Source: Fictibacillus phosphorivorans (GTDB lineage Bacteria; Bacillota; Bacilli; Bacillales; Fictibacillaceae). From it: 64,000 bases of DNA. Under the pieces are notes generated by a model, which saw nothing but the letters and a program-made list of their open reading frames with translations, was not told where the DNA came from and searched no databases. Positions 52,730 through 61,435 of the stretch are shown here, piece after piece. Position numbers and translations under genes: made by a program. The DNA lies in contig NZ_LRFC01000001.1 of assembly GCF_001619875.1 (NCBI RefSeq), positions 434,001-498,000 of the forward strand. The letters are read 5' to 3'. Each line of letters opens with the position of its first letter. Within the stretch, counting starts at the first letter, position 1.

Positions 52730-53494
52730 ATGTCTGATAACTGGAACTTTTATATGGATGAGTTAGATGAACATTTGGCTTCTATCGTTGTGGATTTAGA
52801 CGTATCAGAAGAAGTGAATATTAAAAAATATAAATGGTTATTTTCTGTAACTATTGCTATTAAAAAACCAACTGAGCTAGGTTTCCCTGAGGAACAAGAA
52901 GATGAACTTCTTGGTGAGTGGGAATATGATCTGATGGAAAGGTTGAATGATGAAGAGATCATTCAAGTGGGAAGGCTGACCACGAACGTCACACGTGAAT
53001 TTTTTTATTATGCAAAAAAAGAGAAGCATTCCAAAATCATTGATCAACATGCATTAGCTATATTTGAGAAGAATGGATACAAAACAGAAACTTCAGGTAT
53101 TGAAGAAGATGAACCATGGTCATTTTACTACGAATTTCTATACCCAAACGCGTATCATTTTCAACATATGTCAAACCGTGAATTAGTTGAACTGCTAGAA
53201 AACGAGAAAGATCATTTAGAAGAACCAAGGAAAATTGAACATTGGATAGAGTTTGAAAGCTTGGATGACCTAAAAGCGTTTGAACAAGACATCCAAAATG
53301 AAAACTTCAAGACAGAATACGTAGAACAGGAAAGAAATGAAGATGGATCATACAGCATCACTATTTCGCGTGAAGATGGTGTCGATTATCCCATAATTGA
53401 TGGTGTAACCGATTTAATTATTGAAATTGCACAAAAACACAATGGTGAATATGACGGATGGGAATCGCCGGTTATTTTAGCTAAAAGGGGATAA
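52730..53494 (+). CDS. DUF695-RraB domain protein
   Basis: 254 aa in two parts. Residues 1-130 match DUF695 (NWNFYMDELDEHLASIVVDL, WEYDLMERLNDEEIIQVGRL). Residues 155-254 match the RraB (ribonuclease E inhibitor B) fold, with WIEFESLDDLKAFEQDI and HNGEYDGWESPVI. In gamma-proteobacteria RraB inhibits RNase E; bacilli lack that enzyme form, so the role here differs. ATG 52730 follows AAGGAGGAG. It sits 3 nt before the DUF2199 gene. DUF695 proteins are frequent near toxin/immunity loci. Confidence 0.85.
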   Translation: MSDNWNFYMDELDEHLASIVVDLDVSEEVNIKKYKWLFSVTIAIKKPTELGFPEEQEDELLGEWEYDLMERLNDEEIIQVGRLTTNVTREFFYYAKKEKHSKIIDQHALAIFEKNGYKTETSGIEEDEPWSFYYEFLYPNAYHFQHMSNRELVELLENEKDHLEEPRKIEHWIEFESLDDLKAFEQDIQNENFKTEYVEQERNEDGSYSITISREDGVDYPIIDGVTDLIIEIAQKHNGEYDGWESPVILAKRG

Positions 53495-53497
53495 AAA

Positions 53498-54013
53498 ATG
53501 ACGAATGTAACGGAAGGATACATATGCAGCTGCTGCGATGAGTATCATGACGAACTGCCCTTTAACTATGGAAGTCCTGCACCTGTATATTACGAAGAAG
53601 CGACGAGAAGAGAACGTAAAAAGCGTTTTGAAATAAACGATGATCTTTGTGTTATGGATGGTGAACATTTCTTTATTCGTGGTTGTATAGAGATACCGGT
53701 CATTGGATCCGATGAACCGTTTGTTTGGGGTGTATGGGTTTCACTCAGCGAGGAGAATTTCGAACTCACACTGGAACATTGGGATGATCCTGATCGAGAA
53801 AAGCTTGATCCTATGTTTGGATGGTTATCTACAGCACTTCCTATGTACCCGGAGACAATTAACCTTAAAACCTATGTGCATACCCGTTCAGTAGATTTAC
53901 GGCCATATATAGAGCTGGAACCAACCGATCACCCGCTTTCTATTGAACAAAGAGAAGGAATTACGATTGATCGTGTTAAAGAAATTGCTCAATTCTGTTG
54001 TAATTTTAAATAG
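53498..54013 (+). CDS. DUF2199 domain protein
   Basis: 171 aa. The N-terminal YICSCCDEYHDELPFNYG resembles a half zinc-knuckle, followed by FEINDDLCVMDGEHFFIRGC, WGVWVSLSE and a C-terminal region DHPLSIEQREGITIDRVKEI, as in DUF2199 proteins. The function is unknown; such proteins often occur beside SMI1/KNR4 and other immunity-like genes. The ATG follows AAAAGGGG and the gene is co-transcribed with the DUF695-RraB gene. Confidence 0.85.
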   Translation: MTNVTEGYICSCCDEYHDELPFNYGSPAPVYYEEATRRERKKRFEINDDLCVMDGEHFFIRGCIEIPVIGSDEPFVWGVWVSLSEENFELTLEHWDDPDREKLDPMFGWLSTALPMYPETINLKTYVHTRSVDLRPYIELEPTDHPLSIEQREGITIDRVKEIAQFCCNFK

Positions 54014-54063
54014 ATTTACCCTGTCAAACTAGTAGTGTTATTGAATATTTTTCTGCAACCTGT

Positions 54064-54095
54064 GCGTTAATCCAAAAGGATTAACGCCTATTTTA
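54064..54095 (+). terminator. Terminator after the DUF2199 gene
   Basis: Perfect 10-bp stem GCGTTAATCC / GGATTAACGC with AAAA loop and a T-rich tail. Confidence 0.85.
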
Positions 54096-54143
54096 TGGAA
54101 GATAAAGGATATAACAAAGTAAGCAATTAAAGGGGTAATCTTA

Positions 54144-54614
54144 TTGAAAACCAAATTTATACGCTTGTTCACTGTCTTTACCTTACTATGGCTAACGGGC
54201 TGTACAATTAATACAGCAGGAAAGGATAAAGAGTTTGATGATTTTCCTCCAGTGATGGCAGGATACATGGATGTGAAAGGAAAAAAGTATGAAATGCAGC
54301 AAGGGAATTATCGTTGGGAAAGAAAAAAGGGATCAGACACGGAGGTGGTAACAACAGATGCCGCATCTCCAAACCAGATCGGGGAAAGCTTTCGAGCTAT
54401 CAAGGTACAGCCGAATGCTACAGTAAATATTGAGATTGAAGAAAATCCTAAGATATCGGTTTACCAGTGGAATGAGAGCGGCAGGGAGAAAGAAGTCAAC
54501 GTAAAGAACAACCAACTGGCAGTTCCATCAAGTAAAGGCCGGTACATATATGAAGTATTAGCCAAATGGTCTGATGGAGAAGTATCTTACACTTTTGGCG
54601 TAGAAGTTAACTAG
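54144..54614 (+). CDS. Lipoprotein of unknown function
   Basis: 156 aa. Lipoprotein signal: KTKFIRLFTVFTLLWLTGC, lipobox LTGC. The mature part ends in a beta-sandwich-like region (YIYEVLAKWSDGEVSYTFGV), as in small Bacillus surface lipoproteins. TTG 54144 follows AAAGGGG. It lies between the DUF2199 and hypothetical genes; relation to them unclear. Confidence 0.7.
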   Translation: MKTKFIRLFTVFTLLWLTGCTINTAGKDKEFDDFPPVMAGYMDVKGKKYEMQQGNYRWERKKGSDTEVVTTDAASPNQIGESFRAIKVQPNATVNIEIEENPKISVYQWNESGREKEVNVKNNQLAVPSSKGRYIYEVLAKWSDGEVSYTFGVEVN

Positions 54615-54658
54615 CTTTTATGCTAATAGATAGAACCAGTTAGTATGAGGTGGGAGAA

Positions 54659-55090
54659 TTGGAAAGTAAGAACTCATATATTACTTTTGGTGCACAAATG
54701 GGAGATGCAAATGCGGATCAAGCAGTAGGACCGCACTTAGAGGAGTTAAACTTATTACTAGATCGATATTGCAAGAAATCCTATTGTAAAGAACTCAATG
54801 AATTAGCTCTAATCTTAAGAGTCGACGGCGAACTATGGCACTTTGGCATTGAAGGGTGTGACAAACTCAGATTAAGCAAAAAACAGGGTTACATAACAAT
54901 GGATATTGGGATGCCCGAGTCAAAATGGAAAAACCAAATGCCAAATAGTATCAGGGATTTTCTTATAAGTCATCTCGTTCTCTCTTTAGAACTGATGATA
55001 AAGCGCTTGAAGAAAGAATTATTTGCTGTAAATGAAGCAGAATTATGGGCAGATATTAGCAGAGTGAAAGAACGGTTTCTAGTTTCGTAA
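54659..55090 (+). CDS. Hypothetical protein in immunity-like cluster
   Basis: 143 aa, soluble. The N-terminus SYITFGAQMGDANADQAVGP is followed by a helix with Cys-rich YCKKSYCKEL, strands (LALILRVDGELWHFGIEGC) and a C-terminal helical part. TTG 54659 follows GAGGTGGGAG. The size and alpha/beta pattern are like immunity proteins of polymorphic toxin systems, but I recognise no family. Confidence 0.55.
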   Translation: MESKNSYITFGAQMGDANADQAVGPHLEELNLLLDRYCKKSYCKELNELALILRVDGELWHFGIEGCDKLRLSKKQGYITMDIGMPESKWKNQMPNSIRDFLISHLVLSLELMIKRLKKELFAVNEAELWADISRVKERFLVS

Positions 55091-55228
55091 AGTGTGTTTA
55101 ACAACAGCTGCTAAACGCTATTTTTATTCTGCAACCGTCCAGTTTATTTATTGAAAGTACTTAAAACCCCTCATAGTTTATTGCTATGAAGTATGAAGAA
55201 GTAATCGGTATTTAACATGGAGGAAGAG

Positions 55229-56104
55229 ATGAAGAAAGTAATAAACATGATTAATCCAACATCGAAAGTAGCTGGTGTGTCGTTAGTTGATTTGAAGAAA
55301 ACAGAAAAAGCACTTGGAGCTATTTTTCCAGATGAATACAAGGAACTTTTCATAGAAACGAATGGAGCAAAATTTGGAGATTGGACGTTGTACCCGATTC
55401 CAACGAATGAACAAACGGAGCTAACGATTGATATAGAAACAAAAAATCAAAACAGACCAAAAAATCTACCGAGTGATATGGTCTGTATTGGTGAAAAAAT
55501 GAATGGTGACAAACTTTGCTATCGAATTAGGAAAAGATTTATGCAGGAACTCATTTATAGGTGGAATGACAAAACGGGGATAAGCAAGTACCCATCTTCA
55601 TCATTAAGTGAATTTATTGATTGGCATGTGCCGAAAGAGAATGCGAATAAACCAAATAAACTTGGCACTTTTATGGTTGAAAGCGGAAAGCTAATAGTTA
55701 CTGACCCCTACTATAAAGTGGATGATGAAGCTGATTTGCAAATCGTACTTCTCAATGTGAAAAATGGGAATTGGACAGCTTCCATTTCCTATACTCCTGA
55801 TGAAGTTGTTAAAAACTTATTTGTATTCTGCGAGGAAAAGAAACCAAGTGGAAAATGGCATGTTTGTGAAAAACCGATTGGAGTTGACTCTGCACAAGCA
55901 GGAATTTTTGATTTTAATACATTCGGTAGAGACGAAATCATCATGTTTGACGAGTTAACTGCTTCAGATGCACAGGGAGGAGTTGTATCAGGTGGTGCGG
56001 TTTCCATGTCTGGTTATGGTGACGGAATGTACGAGGTAAAAGTAAAATATAACATCTCAAAAAAGGTTGTTGGAGTCATGATTGACTTTGATGATGAGGA
56101 ATAA
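55229..56104 (+). CDS. SMI1/KNR4 (SUKH) protein with DUF4241-like C-terminal domain
   Basis: 291 aa. Residues ~10-130 are a SMI1/KNR4 domain: SLVDLKKTEKALGAIFPDEY, KELFIETNGAKFGDWTLYPI and DWHVPK. The second half (SGKLIVTDPYYKVDD, VDSAQAGIFDFNTFG, MYEVKVKYNISKKVVGVMID) resembles a DUF4241-type domain; this name is tentative. SUKH proteins are a main class of immunity proteins against secreted toxins, but single SUKH genes without a toxin are also common. ATG 55229 follows GGAGG; ATG 55217 overlaps it. Confidence 0.8.
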   Translation: MKKVINMINPTSKVAGVSLVDLKKTEKALGAIFPDEYKELFIETNGAKFGDWTLYPIPTNEQTELTIDIETKNQNRPKNLPSDMVCIGEKMNGDKLCYRIRKRFMQELIYRWNDKTGISKYPSSSLSEFIDWHVPKENANKPNKLGTFMVESGKLIVTDPYYKVDDEADLQIVLLNVKNGNWTASISYTPDEVVKNLFVFCEEKKPSGKWHVCEKPIGVDSAQAGIFDFNTFGRDEIIMFDELTASDAQGGVVSGGAVSMSGYGDGMYEVKVKYNISKKVVGVMIDFDDEE

Positions 56105-56134
56105 TATTTGTCCAGTAAATGGAGGATGTACACA

Positions 56135-56566
56135 ATGGCTACTAGCAAACCAGTCGAAGAATTATCCATTAAAGATTTAAAAGAAAATCCTATATGGGAA
56201 TGGGTAATAGATGAAGAAGAAAATGAAGAACAAGATGAGACCTGGGTAAGACCATCGAAAACCAAAAACTTTACAGAAGAATTAAACGGTTCGATCGTAT
56301 TAGGGGAATTAACTACAAATAATGGGGATACCTATCCTATGATGTGCAGCCTTGATCTTGAAGACGACGAAGCAGTAATTAGTTCCATTGTTTATTATGA
56401 AGAGAAACTAGATGAATACTTTGCATTGGAAGATATGGTTAAAAAAATTGAATTCCCATTAGCGTTCAATATTCGCCTTACAATCAATGGGAAGCTGCAA
56501 TCTTTAAATGTTACGGCAAACAAAGTAGATATTTATAAGAATCATATAAAAGTAGGTTTATTTTAG
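56135..56566 (+). CDS. Hypothetical acidic protein
   Basis: 143 aa, strongly acidic in the N-terminal half (IWEWVIDEEENEEQDETWVR). The C-terminal half is strand-rich (LAFNIRLTINGKLQSLNVTA). ATG 56135 follows TGGAGGATG, and the gene starts 30 nt after the SMI1/KNR4 gene, so they are probably co-transcribed. Family not recognised; by position and composition it belongs to the immunity-like cluster. Confidence 0.6.
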   Translation: MATSKPVEELSIKDLKENPIWEWVIDEEENEEQDETWVRPSKTKNFTEELNGSIVLGELTTNNGDTYPMMCSLDLEDDEAVISSIVYYEEKLDEYFALEDMVKKIEFPLAFNIRLTINGKLQSLNVTANKVDIYKNHIKVGLF

Positions 56567-56662
56567 ATCAGCTACTATTTTTTTGTGCCTTTTTTTCATG
56601 TAGCAAGATTGGGCAATAAATCACAAGTTTTAAAGAGGTGAAAAATATCGCAGGAGGAGCAA

Positions 56663-57178
56663 GTGGTGATGAGAAAGACAGAAATACTTCCTTGGACAGA
56701 AGAATGGGGAAAAGTATATGCGAAAGAAGAAAGTAAACTCAAAGATATTTTTAAAGATGAGCTCATTGAGATTTATCATATAGGGAGTACATCAATACCT
56801 TCAGTAGGCTATGCAAAACCAATAATAGATATCTTAATCGTTGTAAAAGATATCGACAAAGTAAATACGTTCAATGCAGAAATGTCGTGTTTAGGCTATG
56901 AACCAAGGGGTGAACACGGAATAAAAGGAAGAAGATATTTTACAAAAGGTAAAAATAAAAGGTCTCATCACATTCATATCTTTCAACTTGGAAATAAAAA
57001 CATTAACGCACATTTATCCTTTAAAGATTACTTAATCAATCATCCAGAGGATGCAAAAAATTACGGAGATCTTAAAAAGATTTTGGCAAAACAGTTCCCT
57101 GATGATACACATAAATATCAAGAAGTTAAAGAGAAATTTGTTGATGAATTAATTAAGAAAGCTGTTGATTGGAAGTAA
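56663..57178 (+). CDS. GrpB family protein (UPF0157)
   Basis: 171 aa. The nucleotidyltransferase-like motif IYHIGSTSIPSVGYAKPIID (GSTS/AxxxxxKPxxD) and the downstream HHIHIFQLGN, HLSFKDYL define the GrpB family, found alone or fused to dephospho-CoA kinase. Its reaction is not established. AGGAGG precedes GTG 56663; ATG 56669 is an alternative. Confidence 0.9.
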   Translation: MVMRKTEILPWTEEWGKVYAKEESKLKDIFKDELIEIYHIGSTSIPSVGYAKPIIDILIVVKDIDKVNTFNAEMSCLGYEPRGEHGIKGRRYFTKGKNKRSHHIHIFQLGNKNINAHLSFKDYLINHPEDAKNYGDLKKILAKQFPDDTHKYQEVKEKFVDELIKKAVDWK

Positions 57179-57270
57179 ACAATGAATCTTGTTCTTCCGC
57201 AATTGGATGCAATTCTTCTATACTTACTAGTAAACAACTTATGTTTGAGGAACATAGATAGGAGTTTATC

Positions 57271-57714
57271 ATGACAGAAACGATTGTACCTTTTACAACT
57301 GATAATATAGAACCGTGTATCCAACTATATATGAATGTCTTTAACAGTTCCCCTTGGAATGAGGCTTGGACCTATGAAAGTGCTAAAGAAAGACTTACAG
57401 ACTTAGTACATACACCTAAATTCCTTGGCTTTTTGCTATATGAGGACAATGACTTAATAGGATTTATTGCTGGGAATGGTAAACAATCCTATTCAGGGTT
57501 GACTTTTTACTTAGCTGAATTGTGCATTAATAGCCAAATACAAGGGAAAGGTTACGGCTCTAAATTACTTCAGCATTTAGAAAATGAATTAAAGAAAAGA
57601 AAGATTCAAAGTCTGTATTTATTAACAGCTAACGGAGGGCTTGCAGAAGCGTTTTATCTGAAGAATAACTATCAAATAAACGAGCATAGGTTAGTAGTAA
57701 AGAAGGATCTATGA
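57271..57714 (+). CDS. GNAT family N-acetyltransferase
   Basis: 147 aa. The acetyl-CoA site is LAELCINSQIQGKGYGSKLL (QxxGxG), with the preceding strand LIGFIAGNG and the following SLYLLTANGG, AEAFYLKNNY. RimI-like in layout; substrate unknown. ATG 57271 follows ATAGGAG. Monocistronic, ending at a terminator of the recurring family. Confidence 0.92.
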   Translation: MTETIVPFTTDNIEPCIQLYMNVFNSSPWNEAWTYESAKERLTDLVHTPKFLGFLLYEDNDLIGFIAGNGKQSYSGLTFYLAELCINSQIQGKGYGSKLLQHLENELKKRKIQSLYLLTANGGLAEAFYLKNNYQINEHRLVVKKDL

Positions 57715-57733
57715 TTTTTCCTATTCAACAATG

Positions 57734-57770
57734 GGTGCATCTCTTCAAGAAGGAGAAGTGCTCTTTTTTA
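57734..57770 (+). terminator. Terminator after GNAT gene (recurring family, copy 3)
   Basis: GTGCATCTCTTC / GGAGAAGTGC hairpin followed by TCTTTTTTATT; same family as 24742 and 42155. Confidence 0.8.
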
Positions 57771-57824
57771 TTGAACTTATCGAACAAATGAGTTTATTTT
57801 CCGTTTTAAGAGGAGGAAAAGAGT

Positions 57825-58265
57825 ATGAAGATTAATAGAATCGATCATGTGAGTATAAATGTAAACGATCTTTCAGAGGCTAAGGCGTTCTTTCTTGATT
57901 TAGGACTTGAAGTAAAAGCGGAATGGGAAATGGAAGGAGAACAGTTGGACAGGATTGTTGGGCTTAAAGGTGTTAAAACGGCATGCGTAGGGTTGGGGAT
58001 GCCAGAGAGTGAAGTATGGATAGAGCTCGTCAAATTTCATACGCCGCCGAGTGAATTAGATACTCAACAACCTCTTGCGAATACGCTCGGGATCCGGCAC
58101 ATTTGCTTTGCTGTTGAAGATATTGAAGCGATTGTTGCAAACTTGAAAAGTAAGGGTACGGAAATCTTTAGTGAGATCGAGCAATATGAAGATCGTTATA
58201 AGTTATGCTATGTTCGTGGTCCAGAGGGAATTATTTTAGAGTTAGCGGAGGAGAGAAATAAATAA
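57825..58265 (+). CDS. VOC (glyoxalase-fold) family protein
   Basis: 146 aa with one vicinal-oxygen-chelate module pair. RIDHVSINVNDLSEAKAFFL at the N-terminus provides the first metal His; GIRHICFAVEDIEAIVANLK begins the second half with another His; ending YVRGPEGIILELAEE with the Glu ligand. It is likely a metal-dependent lyase, isomerase or dioxygenase; substrate unknown. ATG follows AGGAGG. Its TAA overlaps the ATG of the next gene (TAATG). Confidence 0.92.
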   Translation: MKINRIDHVSINVNDLSEAKAFFLDLGLEVKAEWEMEGEQLDRIVGLKGVKTACVGLGMPESEVWIELVKFHTPPSELDTQQPLANTLGIRHICFAVEDIEAIVANLKSKGTEIFSEIEQYEDRYKLCYVRGPEGIILELAEERNK

Positions 58266-58831
58266 TGAATCCTTTGTTATTAGATATTCCTTTACAACTA
58301 GAAACAGAAAGGCTAATTCTCCGAGCGCCCCTTCAAACTGGAGAAGGAGAAATTGTGAATAAAGCTATTAGAGATTCCTTTCATGAATTAAAAGCATGGT
58401 TGTCACTTTTCCAAGAGCTTCCTACTGTTGAAGAAACAGAGATCCTGTTAAGGAATGCTCATATAAGTTTTTTAAAAAGAGAGAGTTTTCGTTTTCTTAT
58501 TTTTGATAAAGTCGGTGGGAAGGACGTAATTGGAACGATAAGCCTTCATAGGATTGACTGGGACATTCCAAAGGGTGAAATGGGATACTGGATGAATACA
58601 AAATATAGTGGGAATGGATATATGACAGAAGCAGTAAAAGAGTTACTTAACTTCGGCCTAAATCACCTCGCATTTAAGAGAATTGAAATAAGGTGTGACT
58701 CAAGTAATCTTAAAAGTCGGTCCATACCTGAAAAACTTGGTTTTGTACTTGAAGGTACTTTAAGGAATGAGGATCTTTCCGCAGATGGCAGCAAGCTGGC
58801 TGATACTTGTATTTATTCTAAAATAAATTAA
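58265..58831 (+). CDS. GNAT family N-acetyltransferase (RimJ/RimL type)
   Basis: 188 aa. The RimJ/RimL pattern is seen from the N-terminal LQLETERLILRAPLQTGEGE through GEMGYWMNTKYSGNGYMTEA (acetyl-CoA motif) to FKRIEIRCDSSNLKSRSIPE, KLGFVLEGTLRNEDL. Members acetylate ribosomal proteins, small amines or antibiotics. It is translationally coupled to the VOC gene by a 1-nt overlap. Confidence 0.93.
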   Translation: MNPLLLDIPLQLETERLILRAPLQTGEGEIVNKAIRDSFHELKAWLSLFQELPTVEETEILLRNAHISFLKRESFRFLIFDKVGGKDVIGTISLHRIDWDIPKGEMGYWMNTKYSGNGYMTEAVKELLNFGLNHLAFKRIEIRCDSSNLKSRSIPEKLGFVLEGTLRNEDLSADGSKLADTCIYSKIN

Positions 58832-58909
58832 CAATGTTTAAATGAAAGTCAGGAAAAATATTCTAATGCAAGTCTTCAAGAGCAATTCTAAGGGGAAGGA
58901 GGTCAAATC

Positions 58910-59425
58910 GTGGGCATTCGAAATTATCTGATTGAAGGCGTTTCCGGTGCCGGCAAAACGACGGTTTGCAACGAATTACAGCGGCGAGGCTACCATGCTA
59001 TTCATGGTGACCGTGAATTGGCTTATCAAGGCGATCCTGATACAGGGGTTCCTACGAATGGCTCTAAACCCGAACACCACATTTGGCATGTGGATAAAGT
59101 AAAAGCTTTGGTCGCCAATCAGGATCAGTCTGTAACATTTTTCTGTGGCGGTTCGCGAAATTTCCGCAAGTTTATCGATCTCTTCGATGGCGTGTTTTTA
59201 CTTGAGGTCGATCTGGAAACATGTCTCGGGCGGATTGATGAGTGAGTGGCACTGGACCCAACTGACTGGGGTGGCAGACCAGAGGAACGAGAACTCATTA
59301 CGCGCTTGCATCAAACGAAAGAAGGCGTTCCCAAGAACGGGATGATAATCGACGCTGCCGCACCAATCGATCACGTTGTTGATGAGATCATACGTCAAAC
59401 TGAAAAAAACCATGAAAGTTACTAA
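58910..59425 (+). pseudogene. P-loop kinase-like gene interrupted by in-frame TGA
   Basis: GTG 58910 behind GGAAGGAGG starts an AAA/kinase-like protein with Walker A IEGVSGAGKTTVCNELQ, then GYHAIHGDRELAYQGDP and FCGGSRNFRKFIDLFDGVFL. At 59243 the frame hits TGA after GRIDE, but the same frame continues with VALDPTDWGGRPEERELITR and NGMIIDAAAPIDHVVDEIIR to TAA 59425, giving the full ~171-aa family protein. Homologues as I recall have Arg at the stop position, so a CGA-to-TGA change is likely. The truncated product would be 111 aa. Confidence 0.75.
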
Positions 59426-59480
59426 ATTGATGGTTAAACAACCGAATTTTTAGAAGAGCTTGTAGTTTTGGGAGGATCAA

Positions 59481-59873
59481 TTGATTGGGAGGACTAAGGT
59501 ATTGAATAAAAGACAAAGGTACGTCTTTCTCGTATCGTCCGTTTTCATTATTGGTATTGTAATATTTAATATATTTTATGAGCCGTTTCCAGTTAAGAAC
59601 GTAAATGTAGAAGCAGTACTAAAGATGGTCAATCAATCAGAAGGTAAAATGGTGAAGATTCCTTCAAAACATCAGGGTTATCAATGGTATATTTCAATTA
59701 ACGAAAAGGCAGATGATAATCTCAAAATGTTAATGAAAGATAAGGGATGGTCTTACAAAAAGAAAAGTAGTAGTGATACTTACTATTTTGAAAGTGTTCA
59801 AGGAAATATCAGTGTACATCGTGATAGATGGAATGAGAACTATACGATTTTTTATTTTCCAGAGGGGATTTAG
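59481..59873 (+). CDS. Single-pass membrane protein, hypothetical
   Basis: 130 aa from TTG 59481 (GGGAGG just upstream), or 123 aa from TTG 59502, which has a second GGGAGG. One transmembrane segment (YVFLVSSVFIIGIVIFNIFY) is followed by a ~95-residue outer domain with no cysteines. Family not recognised. The interval 59874-60025 has only a weak 34-codon ORF. Confidence 0.55.
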   Translation: MIGRTKVLNKRQRYVFLVSSVFIIGIVIFNIFYEPFPVKNVNVEAVLKMVNQSEGKMVKIPSKHQGYQWYISINEKADDNLKMLMKDKGWSYKKKSSSDTYYFESVQGNISVHRDRWNENYTIFYFPEGI

Positions 59874-60025
59874 CTAGGGGACATGTTAGGGTCGGAGTCG
59901 TGTAACGTTGATGATGTCATCTGTAATGAAGCAGGTACCGTTATAGGTAGCAATAAAGGACTTTTGAAGATATATCCCGAAATGTAAATTATGGAAATTG
60001 AATATATTTTGAGGGGGATATTTGT

Positions 60026-60190
60026 ATGTTTTGGTTGTATCTGTTTGTACCACTAGTCCTGATTATTGGTTTAGCTGTTTTTATTGATAGAAAAAATAAA
60101 CGTAAGGGTCTTAAAACAAATGTAAAACACAGTGATATTAAGTATATGTGTATGCAGGAACCTCCTGAGGCTAAACGTTCAACAAAATAG
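60026..60190 (+). CDS. 54-aa membrane protein
   Basis: MFWLYLFVPLVLIIGLAVFI is one transmembrane helix, followed by DRKNKRKG and a hydrophilic tail. ATG 60026 follows GAGGGGG. Same helix-plus-basic-patch layout as the protein at 18439-18651. It lies 35 nt before the phosphatase gene and may share its transcript. Unknown function. Confidence 0.5.
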   Translation: MFWLYLFVPLVLIIGLAVFIDRKNKRKGLKTNVKHSDIKYMCMQEPPEAKRSTK

Positions 60191-60225
60191 TTCAACAAAT
60201 CAAAGGGATAAGAAAAGGTGGAAAG

Positions 60226-60816
60226 ATGACTACCATAGGGCTGATTCGGCACGGAATTACTGAATGGAACTCATTAGGTAAGGCTCAAGGAGTAAGTGAT
60301 ATCCCTTTAAATGATAACGGCAGAATACAAGCCACAAACATGGGAGAACGGCTATCTCATGAAGAACCTTGGGATATGATAATTACGAGTGACTTATCGA
60401 GAGCATTTGAAACTGCAAGTATTATTGGAAGTATAATAGGCTTGCCCATTCGTCATATGGATGAAAGGGTAAGAGAAATAAATTGCGGTGAGATTGAAGG
60501 CACTACCGAAGAACAAAGGGTTAAAAAGTGGGGTACCGAATGGCGTAAGGTAGAACTTGGTATGGAAAACTTTAAGGATGTAGCTAACAGAGGCATAGAC
60601 TTTTTGAAAGATATCGTTTGTACATATAAAGGTAATCGAATATTGGTAGTCAGTCACGGTGCTTTAATCGGATTAACCTTACAAAAGTTACTTCCTCAGA
60701 AATTCCAGCAGACCTATATCGATCATACATCCATTACTATCTTAAGCCATATTGAAGACAAATGGGATTGTTCGCTTTATAACTGTACACGACATTTAAA
60801 TCATACTCTATCATAG
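60226..60816 (+). CDS. Histidine phosphatase (phosphoglycerate mutase-like)
   Basis: 196 aa. Catalytic motif LIRHGITEWN, then GVSDIPLNDNGRIQA, SDLSRAFETASII, REINCGEIEG and the second His in VVSHGALIGLTLQ. This is the cofactor-dependent mutase fold working as a phosphatase; the pattern resembles Bacillus YhfR-type broad phosphatases. ATG 60226 follows AAGGTGG. Confidence 0.92.
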   Translation: MTTIGLIRHGITEWNSLGKAQGVSDIPLNDNGRIQATNMGERLSHEEPWDMIITSDLSRAFETASIIGSIIGLPIRHMDERVREINCGEIEGTTEEQRVKKWGTEWRKVELGMENFKDVANRGIDFLKDIVCTYKGNRILVVSHGALIGLTLQKLLPQKFQQTYIDHTSITILSHIEDKWDCSLYNCTRHLNHTLS

Positions 60817-60819
60817 GAT

Positions 60820-60851
60820 GCGTTGATCTAAGAAGGATCAACGCGTTTTTT
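60820..60851 (+). terminator. Terminator after the phosphatase gene
   Basis: Perfect 9-bp stem GCGTTGATC / GATCAACGC followed by GTTTTTT. Confidence 0.9.
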
Positions 60852-60947
60852 ATTATAACTCTGACTCAAGCTTTTGTTGTAGAAGGAAGTAAGGGTTATA
60901 TAGGGAAATAATAAACGAACCTAACCTTTTATAAAGGAGATGACTTA

Positions 60948-61388
60948 ATGATGATTGGTATTAGTAAAGTTCAGGACGTTCTCGAAAATTATAAAAGTGC
61001 TGTTTATGAAAAAGATGCTGAAAAATTCCTATCGATCTATGCCTCTGATGTACATATTTATGATTGCTGGGGAAAATGGGAGAGTAAGGGTATTTCTTCA
61101 TGGAGAGAAAACGTGATAAAGTGGTTTACTGGTTTGAGTGAAGACGGAGAATTATTAAAAGTAGATTTTAATGACTTAAGGATTGAGGAAGAGACGAACG
61201 TTGCATTTGTTTATTGTGCTGTTACGTTCGCTGCTTACAAAGGGGACTCAGGAGAGAAACTTCGTCAAATAACAAATCGTTTTACGTTTGGCTTAAAAAA
61301 GGTAAATGAGTCATGGTTCATCACACACGAACATTCATCATTGCCAATAGATATGCAAACTGGAAAAGGGATGTTTGAGCTAAAATAA
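60948..61388 (+). CDS. NTF2-like/SnoaL-type protein
   Basis: 146 aa (145 from the second ATG). Cone-shaped NTF2-like fold: an N-terminal helix VQDVLENYKSAVYEKDAEKF, then FLSIYASDVHIYDCWGKWES and a C-terminal sheet FTFGLKKVNESWFITHEHSS. Such proteins include isomerases and ketosteroid-binding proteins; no catalytic set can be assigned. AAAGGAG lies upstream. Confidence 0.85.
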   Translation: MMIGISKVQDVLENYKSAVYEKDAEKFLSIYASDVHIYDCWGKWESKGISSWRENVIKWFTGLSEDGELLKVDFNDLRIEEETNVAFVYCAVTFAAYKGDSGEKLRQITNRFTFGLKKVNESWFITHEHSSLPIDMQTGKGMFELK

Positions 61389-61404
61389 TATACATGTAGT
61401 AATG

Positions 61405-61435
61405 AGGTCTTTCTATAAAGAAAGGTCTTTTTTTA
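61405..61435 (+). terminator. Terminator after the NTF2-like gene
   Basis: 10-bp stem AGGTCTTTCT / AGAAAGGTCT with two G:U pairs, then seven T's. Confidence 0.8.

Noticed and set aside
59243-59245. Second selenocysteine codon in the kinase-like gene
   Set aside because: The family residue there is Arg rather than Cys and no well-placed perfect hairpin follows, so nonsense mutation is the better reading.
59884-59988. 34-codon ORF (MLGSESCNVDDVICNEAGTV...)
   Set aside because: No ribosome binding site and no recognisable homology; may be a fragment of a lost gene.
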